A stretch of DNA of 64,000 nucleotides from Caenibius tardaugens NBRC 16725 (GTDB taxonomy: Bacteria > Pseudomonadota > Alphaproteobacteria > Sphingomonadales > Sphingomonadaceae), in the NCBI RefSeq assembly GCF_003860345.1, contig NZ_CP034179.1, positions 3,208,001-3,272,000 of the forward strand. Direction: 5' to 3'. Positions within the stretch are counted from its first letter, which is position 1, and the number at the start of each line of letters is the position of its first letter. This document shows positions 49,600 to 60,152 of the stretch, piece after piece. The position numbers and the translations under genes were made by a program. The notes under the pieces were generated by a model. It saw only the letters and a program-made list of their open reading frames with translations. It searched no databases and was not told where the DNA came from.

Positions 49600-52268
49600 T
49601 GTTCGGTTGATCCCTTCACCAGCCTGGCTTCCGGAAAATGCAGGGAGAAACAGGCCCCGCCCGTTTCCGGCCTGTTCGCCGCAGAGACATCCAGCCCCAT
49701 GGCTTCCGCAAAACCTTTTACGATCGCCAGCCCCAGTCCGGAACCGCCCTTGCGGTCAGACCCTTCGATCCGTTCGAAGGTTTCGAATATCCTGCTTTCC
49801 GCGCCTTCGGGAATGCCAGCGCCCTTATCGATCACCGACAAGGTCAATCCTGCGGGCGTGCGGCGGGCCATGACCGTGATCGGCGTTTTCGGTCCGCCAT
49901 GTTTCGCAGCGTTTTCAATGAGATTGATCAGGCAATGGTGAAACAGTTGCGGATCGACCATGACGAACGGCAGATCGGGTGGGACTTGCAGATCGATGGG
50001 CTGGTTGCCGAGCGTCCTGCGTAGGTCATGGACAGCGGCGGCGATGGCTTCTGTCAGATCGACAGGTTCGATCAATTGCCGCAAGGCACCTGCTTCGATG
50101 CGCGCCATATCGAGCAGATTTCCGACAAAGCGGTTGAGGCGTTCGGCTTCGTTGCGTGCTTCGGACAAATAGCCCTTTTCCTCAACCGAGGAGGGATGCA
50201 TCGCGCCGAGCGCCCCGAGAATGGTGGTCAGCGGGGTGCGCAGATCGTGACTGACCGAGGAAAGAAGCGCCGAGCGCAACCGGTCCCGTTCCTTCAACTG
50301 GGCGACAAAAGCCATTTCTTCCTCAAGCGCGGCGCGCTGGAAGGCGAGCGCCGCCTGATCGAGGAGACTGAGCAACATCGGCAACTGGTCGGAACGCACG
50401 GGGGAACCGGCATCGGCGCGCGACAGGCCGATCACCCCAAGAACGCGTCCGGTCACGGCCAGTGGGCGAAACTGCCAGTCCGATGCGGTCAATGTTTCGG
50501 TATCGTGTCCGGCAGGCAGATTGTGATCATAGCTCCAGCGCGATGCTGCCTGTTCCAACGCTTCGAGTTGCGTTTGCGCCGGTACGGCGGCCTTGATCGC
50601 CAGTTGCCCCTCAATCGTCATGAGCAGAACCGTATTGACGCGCAGCAGCCGACTGACTTCTGTGCAAAGCAGTTGGGACAGGTCATCCGGATCGCTCATC
50701 GCCGTGAGTTGACGGGCAAAGCCGGCAAGCGAACTGTTCTGTGCTGCGCTGCGCTGGGCCAGCAGGGCCTGATCGCGGACCCGCGCGGCAAGCTGGCTGC
50801 TCGTTACCGCCACGGCCAGCAGAACCAGCACGGTGAGGATATTCTGTGGATCCTGTATCGTGAAGGTGTGGGTAGGGGGGAGGAAGAAGAAGTTATAGGC
50901 CAGCGATGCGACAAGGCTGGTGGCAACACCCACGCGCAGGCCATAGCGTAAGGCCGCGATCATCACCGGCAGGAGAAACAGCAATCCCGCATTGGCGATA
51001 TTCCCGGCGGTGGAGAGTGCCGCGCCCAGCAGGGCAACCAGACTGACGAGGGCAAAGGCGATCAGATATTCGCCAGGTTGGCCCCACTTTCCTTCAGCTG
51101 GCTTTCTGGTGCCTTTGTGAGAGACCTGATGGCCCTGCATCGGCAGGACATGCACCGCGATGCCCGGCATTTCCCGTACCAGCCGGTCCACCACCGAACC
51201 ATGCCGCAATTCGAACCAGCGCGAACGCGTCGACTTCCCGACAATCAACTGGGTCGCGCGGGCTTCGGTGGCGAAGCGGGCAAGGCCTTCGACCACGCTT
51301 TCGGCAGGGACAGTGGCAACTTGTGCGCCCAACTGGCTGGCGAGATGCAGCGTAGCTGCCAGTTGGGCGTTTTCGGCATCCGTGAAGCGGCCCGATCGCG
51401 GTGTCTCGATATGCACGGCGGTCCACGAACCGCGCCACGCATCGGCCAGCCGCTTGGCTGCGCGCACCAGTTCCGCCGCGCCGGGCAGTTCGCTGACCGC
51501 AACGACCATGCGTTCCCCCGCCGCCCAGTTGCCTGCGAGGGCATTGGCGCGGACATATTCGAGCATTTCGGCATCGATCGCCTGCGCGGTGCGGCGCAAG
51601 GCCAGTTCGCGCAGGGCCGTCAGATTGGATTTCGAGAAGAAACTGTCGAGGGCCCGGCTGGCCTCCTCGGGGACATAGACTTTGCCCTGTTTCAGCCGTT
51701 CGATCAGTTCGTCGGGCGGGATGTCGATCACTTCGATATCGGCATTTTCGATGACCCGGTCGGGGAGGGTTTCCCGCACGCGGACCTTGGTAAACGATGC
51801 AACGACATCGTTTACGCTTTCGAGGTGCTGCACGTTGACCGTGGAATAGACGTCGATTCCGGCAGCGAGGAGTTCCTCGACATCCTGATAGCGCTTTTCA
51901 TGGCGGCTGCCGGGGGCATTGGTGTGGGCCAGTTCGTCCACCAGAACCAGACGGGGCGCACGGGCGAGAATCGCATCGATGTCCATCTCGTCGATCCTGC
52001 GACCGTGGTAGTTTGTCTGCCGACGTGGAATGATCTCCAGCCCACGAATCTGTGCCTCGGTTTCGGCACGGCCATGCGTTTCGACAATGCCGACCACGAC
52101 ATCGACACCGGCCCGCCGCCGTTCCTGCGCCTCGGTCAGCATCTCGTAAGTCTTGCCGACGCCCGGCGCGGCGCCAAGAAACACTTTCAGACGACCGTGG
52201 CCCTCCTGCGCGGCCTTGCGCAAGAGGGCGTCGGGGTTGGGCCTGTCCGGTTCGGCGCGTGCGTTCAC
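49596..52268 (-). CDS. kdpD: Osmosensitive potassium sensor kinase KdpD
   Basis: An 890-residue membrane histidine kinase. The N-terminal KdpD domain has Walker [21 protein letters not shown] and [15 protein letters not shown] universal-stress-like domain follows (residues about 245-370), then four transmembrane helices (around 400-500), a GAF-like region, the H box [18 protein letters not shown] box [12 protein letters not shown] and G2 [12 protein letters not shown]. All motifs are intact and the length is full. It overlaps kdpC by 4 bases and kdpE by 4 bases. Confidence 0.96.
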   Translation of the reverse strand: MNARAEPDRPNPDALLRKAAQEGHGRLKVFLGAAPGVGKTYEMLTEAQERRRAGVDVVVGIVETHGRAETEAQIRGLEIIPRRQTNYHGRRIDEMDIDAILARAPRLVLVDELAHTNAPGSRHEKRYQDVEELLAAGIDVYSTVNVQHLESVNDVVASFTKVRVRETLPDRVIENADIEVIDIPPDELIERLKQGKVYVPEEASRALDSFFSKSNLTALRELALRRTAQAIDAEMLEYVRANALAGNWAAGERMVVAVSELPGAAELVRAAKRLADAWRGSWTAVHIETPRSGRFTDAENAQLAATLHLASQLGAQVATVPAESVVEGLARFATEARATQLIVGKSTRSRWFELRHGSVVDRLVREMPGIAVHVLPMQGHQVSHKGTRKPAEGKWGQPGEYLIAFALVSLVALLGAALSTAGNIANAGLLFLLPVMIAALRYGLRVGVATSLVASLAYNFFFLPPTHTFTIQDPQNILTVLVLLAVAVTSSQLAARVRDQALLAQRSAAQNSSLAGFARQLTAMSDPDDLSQLLCTEVSRLLRVNTVLLMTIEGQLAIKAAVPAQTQLEALEQAASRWSYDHNLPAGHDTETLTASDWQFRPLAVTGRVLGVIGLSRADAGSPVRSDQLPMLLSLLDQAALAFQRAALEEEMAFVAQLKERDRLRSALLSSVSHDLRTPLTTILGALGAMHPSSVEEKGYLSEARNEAERLNRFVGNLLDMARIEAGALRQLIEPVDLTEAIAAAVHDLRRTLGNQPIDLQVPPDLPFVMVDPQLFHHCLINLIENAAKHGGPKTPITVMARRTPAGLTLSVIDKGAGIPEGAESRIFETFERIEGSDRKGGSGLGLAIVKGFAEAMGLDVSAANRPETGGACFSLHFPEARLVKGSTEQ

Positions 52269-52861
52269 GGGGATGTATTAGCGCGTTGTCCGGCGATTGT
52301 ATCCAATGCCCGATTGAGCATCAGCACATTGACGCGGCGTTCCCCAAGAAAGCCCAGAAGCGGCGTTTCGATCCGGCTTTCCACCAGCTTGCGCACTGCG
52401 GCCAATTGCAATCCGCGTGCATCGGCCACGCGCTGCATCTGGAAGAAGGCCGCTTCGGGGCTGATATGAGGATCGAGCCCCGAAGCGGAAGTGGTCACCA
52501 GGTCAGGTGGGACGGTAATCCCTGGTGCGGTTTGCAACCGTTCGACATCGCCCTTGACCCGATCGTGCAGGGCTTTGCTGCCGGGGCCGAGATTGGAACC
52601 ATAGCTGTTGTCGGCTTCGTATCCTTCGCCTGCCGCCGAAGGACGCGGGTGGAAATATCCATCCCCGGCAAAGCGCTGCGCGATCAGTTCGGAGCCGACG
52701 ACACGCCCATGATCGCGGATAAGGCTGCCGTTTGCCTGAGCCGGAAACAGCACCTGAGCGACCCCGGTAATCATGGCCGGGTACGCCAGCCCCAGCACAG
52801 CCGCGAAGAGAATAGTCAACACCAGCGCGGGGCGCAGGGCAGAAGCGAGATCGTTCAACAT
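52265..52861 (-). CDS. kdpC: Potassium-transporting ATPase subunit C
   Basis: A 198-residue subunit with a single N-terminal transmembrane helix ([20 protein letters not shown]) and an outer domain containing [20 protein letters not shown] and the conserved [20 protein letters not shown]. It ends with a C-terminal segment similar to [10 protein letters not shown]. It stabilises the KdpFABC complex and aids ATP binding. It lies 32 bases after kdpB and overlaps kdpD. Confidence 0.95.
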   Translation of the reverse strand: MLNDLASALRPALVLTILFAAVLGLAYPAMITGVAQVLFPAQANGSLIRDHGRVVGSELIAQRFAGDGYFHPRPSAAGEGYEADNSYGSNLGPGSKALHDRVKGDVERLQTAPGITVPPDLVTTSASGLDPHISPEAAFFQMQRVADARGLQLAAVRKLVESRIETPLLGFLGERRVNVLMLNRALDTIAGQRANTSP

Positions 52862-52893
52862 GTCCGGGTCCTTCCGAAAATTCAGCTGTCAGT

Positions 52894-54909
52894 TCAGGCG
52901 AGGCCGATCCCGCTGACGACAAGGTCGATCAGCTTGATCCCGGCAAAAGGCGCCAAAAGCCCACCAAGCCCGTAGATCGCGAGATTGCGCGCCAGCAGCG
53001 GCCCGGCGCCCACGGCGCGATAGGCCACGCCTTTCAGTGCCAGCGGGACCAGCGCGGGGATGATCAGCGCGTTGAAAATAATGGCGGACAGGATCGCACT
53101 CTGTGGCGAGGCGAGCGCCATGACATTCAACACGCCCAGCCCCGGATAGAGCACCACGAATATGGCGGGGATGATCGCGAAATACTTTGCGACATCGTTG
53201 GCGACCGAAAAGGTGGTGAGCGATCCGCGCGTCATCAGCAATTGCTTGCCCAGGCCGACAATCTCGATGAGCTTGGTCGGATCGCTGTCGAGATCGACCA
53301 TATTGCCTGCTTCACGGGCGGCCTGCGTTCCCGTGTTCATCGCCACGCCAACGTCCGCCTGCGCCAGTGCCGGGGCATCATTGGTGCCGTCGCCGCACAT
53401 GGCTACCAGACGCCCGCCTTCCTGTTCGCGCCGGATAAGGGCCAGCTTGTCTTCCGGGGTGGCTTCGGCGAGAAAATCGTCCACTCCCGCTTCGGCCGCA
53501 ATTGCCGCAGCGGTCAACGGGTTGTCCCCCGTGATCATGACAGTGCGGATGCCCATGCGGCGCAATTCGGAAAACCGTTCGCGCACGCCAGCCTTGATCA
53601 CATCTTTCAGCGCGATCGCACCGAGCAGGCGGCCATCGCGGGCGACGGCGAGCGGGGTCATCCCGCCCCGGGCAATATCTTCGGTTACCCGGCGCAATTC
53701 TGCCGCAGCGCCTCCGTTCGTGGCGTCAGGATTGGCGCGAAAGATGGAATCAACTGCGCCTTTCTGGATCAGGGCGCCGCTGGAACGGACACCTGACAGG
53801 CGGGTTTGCGCGGTGAAAGGGATGATTTCTGCGTCGGAGGGCAGGCTGCTGGTCGCGATGCCATGAGTGCTGCGGGCGAGGGCAACGATGGAGCGGCCTT
53901 CCGGCGTTTCATCCGCCAGGCTGGCGAGCAGGGCGGCTTCTGCAAGGTCCTGTCCTGCCACGCCTTCGAGAGGGTGAAACGCACTGGCCTGCCGGTCGCC
54001 AATGGTGATCGTGCCGGTCTTGTCGAGTAGCAGAACATCCACATCGCCTGCGGCTTCTACCGCGCGGCCCGATTTGGCCAGCACGTTGAAACGCACCAGA
54101 CGGTCCATTCCGGCGATGCCGATGGCGGAAAGCAGGGCGGCGATCGTGGTGGGGATCAGCGTGATCAGCAAGGCCGCCAACATCGCAACGGGGATGTTCC
54201 CGCCCGCATAGGACGCGAAGCCGGGAATTGTGCTGACCGCGATCAGGAATATGATGGTAAGCCCGACCAGAAGCACCGTCAGCGCGATTTCGTTGGGTGT
54301 TTTCTGCCGTTCCGCGCCTTCGACAAGGGCGATCATCCGATCGAGAAAACCTTGCCCCGGTTCCTGTGTCACCCGCACCCGGATGTGATCGGAAATGACG
54401 CGGGTCCCTGCGGTAACCGCAGACCGATCACCGCCTGCCTCGCGGATCACGGGCGCGCTTTCTCCGGTGATGGCCGCTTCGTTGACACTGGCCACGCCTT
54501 CGATCACTTCGCCATCCGCGGGGATCAGGTCGCCCGTTTCGACAAGCACCTCGTCCCCGCGTTTGAGGCTTGAGGCCGGGACGGTTTGTCCGCCGGGCAG
54601 GCGCGCAACCAGTTCGGATTTGGTCGCCTTGAGCGAGGCTGCCTGCGCACGTCCGCGCCCTTCCGCCAGTGCTTCGGCGAAGGTGCCAAACAGGACGGTC
54701 AGCCACAGCCAGACGATCAACTGCAACTGGAAACCGAAGGCCAGACCCTCTCCGCCCAGTGCCAGCAGCACAGTCAGGAGAACGGCGATCACAGCCGTGG
54801 TGAACAGAACCGGGTTTTTAACAAGCTGACGCGGATCGAGCTTGCGAACGGCGTCGCCCATCGCCGGGCCGATAAGGCGCGCCGAAAAGATGGAGGATGG
54901 GTTTGTCAT
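52894..54909 (-). CDS. kdpB: Potassium-transporting P-type ATPase subunit B
   Basis: A 671-residue catalytic subunit of KdpFABC. It has the TGES actuator motif (ITGESAPVI, with Ser151 matching the regulatory Ser162 position of the E. coli protein), the membrane motif [17 protein letters not shown], the phosphorylated Asp296 in [15 protein letters not shown], and the nucleotide-domain residues around [13 protein letters not shown]. The hinge is [20 protein letters not shown]. Everything needed for activity is present. Gene order kdpA-kdpB-kdpC is standard. Confidence 0.97.
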   Translation of the reverse strand: MTNPSSIFSARLIGPAMGDAVRKLDPRQLVKNPVLFTTAVIAVLLTVLLALGGEGLAFGFQLQLIVWLWLTVLFGTFAEALAEGRGRAQAASLKATKSELVARLPGGQTVPASSLKRGDEVLVETGDLIPADGEVIEGVASVNEAAITGESAPVIREAGGDRSAVTAGTRVISDHIRVRVTQEPGQGFLDRMIALVEGAERQKTPNEIALTVLLVGLTIIFLIAVSTIPGFASYAGGNIPVAMLAALLITLIPTTIAALLSAIGIAGMDRLVRFNVLAKSGRAVEAAGDVDVLLLDKTGTITIGDRQASAFHPLEGVAGQDLAEAALLASLADETPEGRSIVALARSTHGIATSSLPSDAEIIPFTAQTRLSGVRSSGALIQKGAVDSIFRANPDATNGGAAAELRRVTEDIARGGMTPLAVARDGRLLGAIALKDVIKAGVRERFSELRRMGIRTVMITGDNPLTAAAIAAEAGVDDFLAEATPEDKLALIRREQEGGRLVAMCGDGTNDAPALAQADVGVAMNTGTQAAREAGNMVDLDSDPTKLIEIVGLGKQLLMTRGSLTTFSVANDVAKYFAIIPAIFVVLYPGLGVLNVMALASPQSAILSAIIFNALIIPALVPLALKGVAYRAVGAGPLLARNLAIYGLGGLLAPFAGIKLIDLVVSGIGLA

Positions 54910-54921
54910 GTCAGAATGTCC

Positions 54922-56649
54922 TCAGAAAAGCTGGCCGCTGGCCACCGCGAGGTGATCCGCAACGGGGCCGAGCGCGAGGCTGGGGAGGAAGGTCAAACCG
55001 CCGACGATCAGGATGATCCCCACGAGCAGGCCAATCCACAGCCCGCCGGTCGTCGGGAATGATCCCGTGGTTTCGGGCGTGTATTTTTTGGCGGCGAGAC
55101 TGCCGGCGATGGCCAGAACAGGGATGATCACGAAGAATCGCCCGATCCACATCGCCGCGCCCAGAAGGCCGTTGTAGAACGGCGTGCCCGATGTGATCCC
55201 GGCGAAGGCTGATCCGTTGTTCCCCGTGGCGGAACTGAATGCATAGAGGATTTCTGAAAAGCCGTGCGGCCCTGCATTCAGCGGCCCCGCGAGCCCTTGC
55301 GGGGTGACCGCCGCGAGTGTGGTGAAACCCAGAATGCACAACGGCAACATTGCGATCGCCAGCACGGCCAGCTTTACTTCGCGTGCCTCAATCTTTTTGC
55401 CGACATATTCGGGGGTGCGCCCCACCATCAATCCGGCGACGAACACGGCCAGCAAGGCAAAAAGCAGGAAGCCGTAGATGCCCGCACCCACGCCGCCGAT
55501 CACGATTTCACCCAGTTGCATATTGAACAGCGGGATCATGCCGCCCAGCGCGGTGAAGCTGTCGTGCATGGCATTCACGGCACCGCAGGATGCAGCGGTT
55601 GTAACCACCGAGAAAAGCGCGCTGGCGGCAATGCCAAAGCGCAGTTCCTTGCCTTCCATATTGCCACCGGCCACACCCAGTTGGTGCAGCATGGGATTGC
55701 CTGCCGCTTCCTGCCAGTAGACAATCGTTGTCCCGGCCAGGAACAGGATCAGCATTGCGCTGAAAATGGCCCAGCCTTGCCGGGTGTTGCCCACGGCCTT
55801 GCCAAAACACCAGGTCATCCCAGCGCCGATCACGAAGATCGAGAGCATCTCCGCGAAATTGGTCAGGGCGGTGGGGTTTTCGAAGGGGTGGGCGGAATTG
55901 GCATTGAAGAAACCGCCACCATTGGTGCCCAGCAATTTGATCGCTTCCTGCGATGCCACCGGTCCAAGCACGATGCTTTGCCTCGCGCCTTCAAGCGTGG
56001 TGGCCTCGACAAGGCTGGTGAATGTCTGCGGCACGCCGCTGGCCACAAGAAACAGCGCATAGCCGACACAGATGGGCAAGAGCAGATAGAGCGTGATGCG
56101 GGTCAGATCGGCCCAGAAATTGCCGAGTGTCGCCTGGTTGCGCCCGGTATCACCACCTTCGCCATGACGGGCGAACCCGCGAAACAGTGCGAAAGCAATG
56201 GCAATGCCGGTTGCCGCCGACAGGAAGTTATGGATCGTCAGCCCCAGCATCTGGCTGAGATTGGAAAGCGCGACTTCGCCGGAATACCATTGCCAATTGG
56301 TATTGGCCGTGAAGCTTATGGCGGTGTTGAATGCGCCGTCCGCGCCCATGGATTCCAGCCCGCGCGGGTTCATCGGCAGAACCGCCTGCAGGCGAAGCAT
56401 GGCATAAGTGAACAACCAGGTTGCGATCTGGAACAGGAGCATGTGCACCGCATAAGTGCGCCAGTTCTGTTCCGCTGCGGGATCAATGCCAGCCAGCTTG
56501 TAAAAGCCGCGTTCCAGCGGGCCAAGGACAGCATGGAACGGTGTGCGTCGGCCTTCGTACAATGCGAATAGCCACATCCCGACTGGCTTTGTCAGTGCGA
56601 CAAGAACGGCGGTAAAGCCAAGGATCAGTATCCAGCCCTGAATGGTCAT
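54922..56649 (-). CDS. kdpA: Potassium-transporting ATPase subunit A
   Basis: A 575-residue channel-like subunit that binds and passes potassium. ATG 56649 gives [20 protein letters not shown]. About ten transmembrane helices are visible. Selectivity-filter regions include [49 protein letters not shown] and [14 protein letters not shown], all the four-fold loop motifs of the superfamily of K+ transporters. kdpB starts 12 bases downstream. Confidence 0.97.
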   Translation of the reverse strand: MTIQGWILILGFTAVLVALTKPVGMWLFALYEGRRTPFHAVLGPLERGFYKLAGIDPAAEQNWRTYAVHMLLFQIATWLFTYAMLRLQAVLPMNPRGLESMGADGAFNTAISFTANTNWQWYSGEVALSNLSQMLGLTIHNFLSAATGIAIAFALFRGFARHGEGGDTGRNQATLGNFWADLTRITLYLLLPICVGYALFLVASGVPQTFTSLVEATTLEGARQSIVLGPVASQEAIKLLGTNGGGFFNANSAHPFENPTALTNFAEMLSIFVIGAGMTWCFGKAVGNTRQGWAIFSAMLILFLAGTTIVYWQEAAGNPMLHQLGVAGGNMEGKELRFGIAASALFSVVTTAASCGAVNAMHDSFTALGGMIPLFNMQLGEIVIGGVGAGIYGFLLFALLAVFVAGLMVGRTPEYVGKKIEAREVKLAVLAIAMLPLCILGFTTLAAVTPQGLAGPLNAGPHGFSEILYAFSSATGNNGSAFAGITSGTPFYNGLLGAAMWIGRFFVIIPVLAIAGSLAAKKYTPETTGSFPTTGGLWIGLLVGIILIVGGLTFLPSLALGPVADHLAVASGQLF

Positions 56650-56662
56650 GGCGTGCGTCCTT

Positions 56663-56752
56663 TCAGAACCGCTCGGGCCGCAGCAGTGCGGCGATGAGAT
56701 AGGCGAGAAGGCCAAGCGCGGTGGCACCGGCCAAGATGAGTTCGATAGTCAT
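56663..56752 (-). CDS. kdpF: Potassium-transporting ATPase subunit F
   Basis: A 29-residue single-helix peptide, [20 protein letters not shown] followed by AALLRPERF. It matches the length and the pattern of KdpF (a helix ending in YLxxALxxxExF), which stabilises the KdpABC complex in the membrane. It ends 13 bases before the kdpA start. A minus-strand GCCGATG context gives only a weak ribosome site. Confidence 0.9.
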   Translation of the reverse strand: MTIELILAGATALGLLAYLIAALLRPERF

Positions 56753-56761
56753 CGGCTGGCC

Positions 56762-56845
56762 TCACACGCTTTCGCAAAGGCGGAGATAGGCGAGGGTCAG
56801 CAGGGCCAGCCCCGCCAGGGCACCGAGCCAGATCAGGTCATTCAT
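56762..56845 (-). CDS. 27-residue membrane peptide of the kdp operon
   Basis: A very short gene encoding MNDLIWLGALAGLALLTLAY followed by LRLCESV: a single hydrophobic helix with a charged C-terminus. It lies nine bases before kdpF and its ATG overlaps the stop of the upstream 106-residue gene (ATGA), strong signs that it is translated. It differs from KdpF, ending in an Leu-Cys-Glu motif. From memory, similar unannotated peptides are found ahead of kdpF elsewhere, but no function is known. Confidence 0.7.
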   Translation of the reverse strand: MNDLIWLGALAGLALLTLAYLRLCESV

Positions 56846-57162
56846 CGGGTATTTCCTCGCGTAGTGAAGGAGGTGAACTTGCTGCTGCGGGGGACCGGCA
56901 CGGGGCGGAACAGTTCGGGGCCAATAATCAGAAGAGGCCAGCCGACGCTCCAGCTCTGAATGACCACAATCGCAGCAAGGTATTCCCCCGCACGGGGATC
57001 GTGTGCGGGGAACTGATGCACCGAACGGTAAAGCCAGATTGCGGAAGCCGCGCACAATGCCAGTATCGCAAGACCCAGTCCGCGCAGAACGACCCCGCGC
57101 AGAACGATCTGGCCCGTCCACCAGCGCTTTGCGAACTGGCTACGGTTTATGACGGCATGCAT
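56842..57162 (-). CDS. Membrane protein heading the kdp operon
   Basis: A 106-residue protein with two hydrophobic segments: GVVLRGLGLAILALCAASAI (about residues 24-43) and GEYLAAIVVIQSWSVGWPLL (about 59-78), and a basic C-terminus. I do not recognise the family. The start ATG 57162 has GGAG eight bases upstream. Its TGA overlaps the start of the 27-residue peptide, and it is the first gene after a KdpE-like site. It is therefore an operon member and may be an accessory or regulatory factor of KdpFABC; that is inferred from position only. Confidence 0.72.
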   Translation of the reverse strand: MHAVINRSQFAKRWWTGQIVLRGVVLRGLGLAILALCAASAIWLYRSVHQFPAHDPRAGEYLAAIVVIQSWSVGWPLLIIGPELFRPVPVPRSSKFTSFTTRGNTR

Positions 57163-57253
57163 CGGCCCACTCCGGCAGCATCCCCCTTGGGAACATCCGG
57201 CATGAATGTGGGGCGAAGCCCGATTAAGGTTCCACGGGGAACGTGGGCCTTGT

Positions 57254-57270
57254 CATAAAGAATGTATAAA
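57254..57270 (-). promoter_or_regulatory. KdpE-type binding site upstream of the kdp operon
   Basis: On the minus strand TTTATA-CATTC-TTTATG is an 11-base-period direct repeat. It closely parallels the E. coli KdpE site (TTTATA-N5-TTTACA). It is about 92 bases upstream of the first gene of the operon. The surrounding DNA is AT-rich against a GC-rich background. A small inverted repeat, CCACG/CGTGG, lies just downstream at 57230-57247. Confidence 0.6.
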
Positions 57271-57352
57271 AGGTGCCGGGGCAGGGGGAGTCATGGCATG
57301 ACCATGATCGGAGCGTCTGCTGAACCCGGCGTACTCGCCCCGGCGCGCGCCT

Positions 57353-58114
57353 TCAGACGGATTGGCCGTCATCAATGGTAATGACCGCGCCGGTCATATG
57401 CAGCGACGCATCCGAACAAAGATAAACGGCCATGTCGTCAAGCGATTCTGCCGGTTGCAGGCGGCGGCGGTTGAAACTGGCGATCTGCGCCTTGCCAGCG
57501 TCTGTCTGGAACCAGTCATGCGCCATTTCGGTCAGGATATAGCCCGGCTGGATCACATTGACGTTGATCCCCTGCCTGACCCATTCCTGTGCCAGATTGC
57601 GACCGAGATGGGCGACGGCGGCTTTGCTGGCGGAATAGGCGCTGGTGCCATCACCGGTCTGGTCGGCGGTAATCGAGCCGATCAGGAGAATGCGTCCGCG
57701 GCCCGTGGCCCGGCTGTCGGCGGCGATCATGCGCTTTGCGCCTTCGCGGGCGGTCAGAAACACCCCGATCACATTCGTATCGAATATGGTCTTCAGCGCA
57801 GACAGCGGCGTTTCCGTGGAACGGCCCGCTGCAGTGACCCCCGCATTGGCAATGATCGTGTCGACCGGTCCGAAGGCGGATTCGGCTGCATCCAGTGCCG
57901 CGATAACAGAGGTTTCGTCGGCAACATCCAGCGGCACGGCGATGGCCTCTGCGCCATTGGCGCGCAATTCGGCAACAAGCGTTTCCATCGGTTCCACCCG
58001 CCGTGCGCCGAGAACAAGGTGTGCACCTTGCCGGGCGAACAGACGCGCAAAATGCATGCCCAGACCCGAAGACGCGCCAGTGATCAGGCATGTCCGCCCA
58101 TGAAGATCGTGCAT
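57353..58114 (-). CDS. Short-chain dehydrogenase/reductase
   Basis: A 253-residue classical SDR. It has CLITGASSGLGMHFARLFAR at the cofactor site, the Asp of VPLDVADETSV, IIANAGVTAA (NAG motif), the catalytic Ser in LLIGSITADQ, YSASK, and the C-terminal LHMTGAVITIDDGQSV. The substrate is unknown. It is divergent from the phosphotransferase gene, with which it often shares loci for acyl-CoA or alcohol metabolism. Ribosome site and start (ATG 58114, MHDLHGRTCL) are plausible. Confidence 0.88.
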   Translation of the reverse strand: MHDLHGRTCLITGASSGLGMHFARLFARQGAHLVLGARRVEPMETLVAELRANGAEAIAVPLDVADETSVIAALDAAESAFGPVDTIIANAGVTAAGRSTETPLSALKTIFDTNVIGVFLTAREGAKRMIAADSRATGRGRILLIGSITADQTGDGTSAYSASKAAVAHLGRNLAQEWVRQGINVNVIQPGYILTEMAHDWFQTDAGKAQIASFNRRRLQPAESLDDMAVYLCSDASLHMTGAVITIDDGQSV

Positions 58115-58259
58115 TGTCTGGCTCTCCCGTCGATCCGTGGTCCCGAGCCGTCATGTAGCGACGGCTGACCGGACATGTCTATTGCGCAGGCACAGTTCTT
58201 CGCACTGGCGCGGGCGGGCGATATTCGACTAGGAGGAGGCGACAGAGGACGAGAAAACA

Positions 58260-59318
58260 ATGAATGATCAGGACACATTCGGCGGTACCGCAGCAGTCCG
58301 CGACGGGTTTGCTTTCGATACGGCTGCGCTCGCGCGCTGGATGGACGACAATGTCGAAGGGTATGCGGGGCCTTTGCAGGTCGAACAATTCAAGGGTGGC
58401 CAGTCCAATCCGACATACAAACTGATCACACCCGGCCGCGACTATGTCATGCGGCGCAAACCCCCCGGGCAACTGGTCAAGGGCGCGCATGCCATCGATC
58501 GCGAAGCGCGGGTTATCGGGGCCCTTGGTGGCACGGGGTTTCCCGTGGCGCGCCTTTACGGCCTGTGCATGGATGACAATGTCATCGGCACATGGTTCTA
58601 CATCATGGAGATGGTCGAGGGGCGCAATTTCTGGGATGCGACGTTCCCCGATCTGTCACGGGACGAACGACCAGCCTATTTCGATGCCATGGTTTCCGCG
58701 CTCGCCCAGTTGCATTCGCTGGATCATGTGGCGTTGGGGTTGGAGGATTTTGGCAAACCGGGCAATTATTTCGAACGGCAGATTTCGCGCTGGTCGCGGC
58801 AATATCTGGACGATCCCGAAGCGGGGCGCAGCGCGGATATGGACTGGCTGATCGAATGGTTGCCCGGGAATATTCCCGAAGGCGACGAAACCAGCCTGAT
58901 TCACGGGGATTTTCGCTGCGATAACATGATTTTCCACCCCACCGAGCCGCGCATTCGGGCCGTTCTGGATTGGGAACTGTCCACACTGGGCCATCCGCTG
59001 GGCGATTTCGGGCATCACGCGATGATGTATCATATGCCGCCGCATATCGTGGCGGGGCTGGGAGGCGCCGATATTTCGGATCTCAATATCCCTGGCGAAG
59101 ATCAATATCTTGCGCGCTACTGCGAGCTGACGGGGCGGACGGATATCCCGTACTGGAACTTCTATCTGGCGTTCAATTTTTTCCGGCTCGGCGCGATTCT
59201 CCACGGTATCAAGGGGCGTTACTTGCGCGGAACCGCCTCATCGGAACAGGCGAAGCGGCGCGGGGATGCATTTCCGTTGCTCGGTGAAATCGGTCGTGGG
59301 CTGGCGCAGGGCGGATGA
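58260..59318 (+). CDS. Phosphotransferase family protein (ACAD10/11-like kinase fold)
   Basis: A 352-residue aminoglycoside-phosphotransferase-fold protein. The N-lobe has FKGGQSNPTYKLITPGRDYV and MRRKPPGQLVKGAHAIDREA, the catalytic loop is SLIHGDFRCDNMIFHP (HxDxxxxN), and the metal-binding Asp is in AVLDWELSTLGHPLGDFG. The group includes the N-terminal kinase domain of ACAD10/11, which phosphorylates 4-hydroxyacyl-CoAs. A similar role here would be inference. The start ATG 58260 has AGGAGG-like sequence further upstream (58231-58236). Confidence 0.87.
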   Translation: MNDQDTFGGTAAVRDGFAFDTAALARWMDDNVEGYAGPLQVEQFKGGQSNPTYKLITPGRDYVMRRKPPGQLVKGAHAIDREARVIGALGGTGFPVARLYGLCMDDNVIGTWFYIMEMVEGRNFWDATFPDLSRDERPAYFDAMVSALAQLHSLDHVALGLEDFGKPGNYFERQISRWSRQYLDDPEAGRSADMDWLIEWLPGNIPEGDETSLIHGDFRCDNMIFHPTEPRIRAVLDWELSTLGHPLGDFGHHAMMYHMPPHIVAGLGGADISDLNIPGEDQYLARYCELTGRTDIPYWNFYLAFNFFRLGAILHGIKGRYLRGTASSEQAKRRGDAFPLLGEIGRGLAQGG

Positions 59319-59393
59319 TGCACGGATATTCAGGTGCTTGTATGATCTGTCCCAAAATGGGGCCATATTGTGGTTTTGCACGCTTACGCCTAG

Positions 59394-60152
59394 ATGCATG
59401 TCATGCCCGGTGAACTGTTAGATAATAAGGGTCGGGGTGAAGCAGCTTGGCGTTGGCCGGCGATTCACCCCGAAGGTCGCAAATTTGCGCTGATCGCTGC
59501 TGCGGTCTGCGTCGTCACGGCGTTTCTCGCGTGGGAGACCGTTGCATGGCCTCTGGCCGTGCTGACGCTGTGCATTCTGGCGTTTTTCCGTGATCCGGAA
59601 CGCGTCGTGCCGCAAGATCCGGCTTGTGTGATAGCACCGGCCGACGGTCTGGTCAGTCTGATCCAGCAAGTTCCGCCTCCGCGCGAGCTTCAGCTGGCTG
59701 ACGGGACAGGCGCCCCCGCGTTGGGTAGTGAGCCCGTCACGCGGATTTCCATTTTCATGAGCGTGTTCGATGTACACATCAATCGCGCGCCGATCAGCGG
59801 CACTATCCGCCGAGTGATCTATCTTCCAGGCAAGTTTCTCAACGCCGATCTCGACAAGGCGAGCGAGGAAAACGAGCGCCAACACATTCTGATCGAACGC
59901 AGTGACGGGGTGGCGATCGCCTTTACCCAGATCGCCGGTCTGGTAGCGCGGCGTATCGTGCCCTTTGTGAAGACCGGGGATACGATGGCTGTTGGTCAAC
60001 GGGTTGGCTTGATCCGTTTCGGCAGCCGGGTTGACGTGTATCTGCCGCAGGGAACCGACGCGAAAGTGGTGTTGGGCCAGAAGGTTGTGGCCGGAGAAAC
60101 GGTTCTGGCGGAACTGGGCAAGCAGCAGTTGATCGAGGGTATCGCGCAATGA
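59394..60152 (+). CDS. psd: Phosphatidylserine decarboxylase proenzyme
   Basis: A 252-residue short-type (archaeal-like) decarboxylase that makes phosphatidylethanolamine. It has an N-terminal pair of hydrophobic segments ([20 protein letters not shown]), then [38 protein letters not shown], and the processing site in [17 protein letters not shown]. Self-cleavage between Gly and Ser yields the pyruvoyl group. It overlaps pssA by four bases, coupling both steps of PE synthesis. ATG 59394 or ATG 59403 (MPGELLDNK) may be the start. Confidence 0.93.
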   Translation: MHVMPGELLDNKGRGEAAWRWPAIHPEGRKFALIAAAVCVVTAFLAWETVAWPLAVLTLCILAFFRDPERVVPQDPACVIAPADGLVSLIQQVPPPRELQLADGTGAPALGSEPVTRISIFMSVFDVHINRAPISGTIRRVIYLPGKFLNADLDKASEENERQHILIERSDGVAIAFTQIAGLVARRIVPFVKTGDTMAVGQRVGLIRFGSRVDVYLPQGTDAKVVLGQKVVAGETVLAELGKQQLIEGIAQ

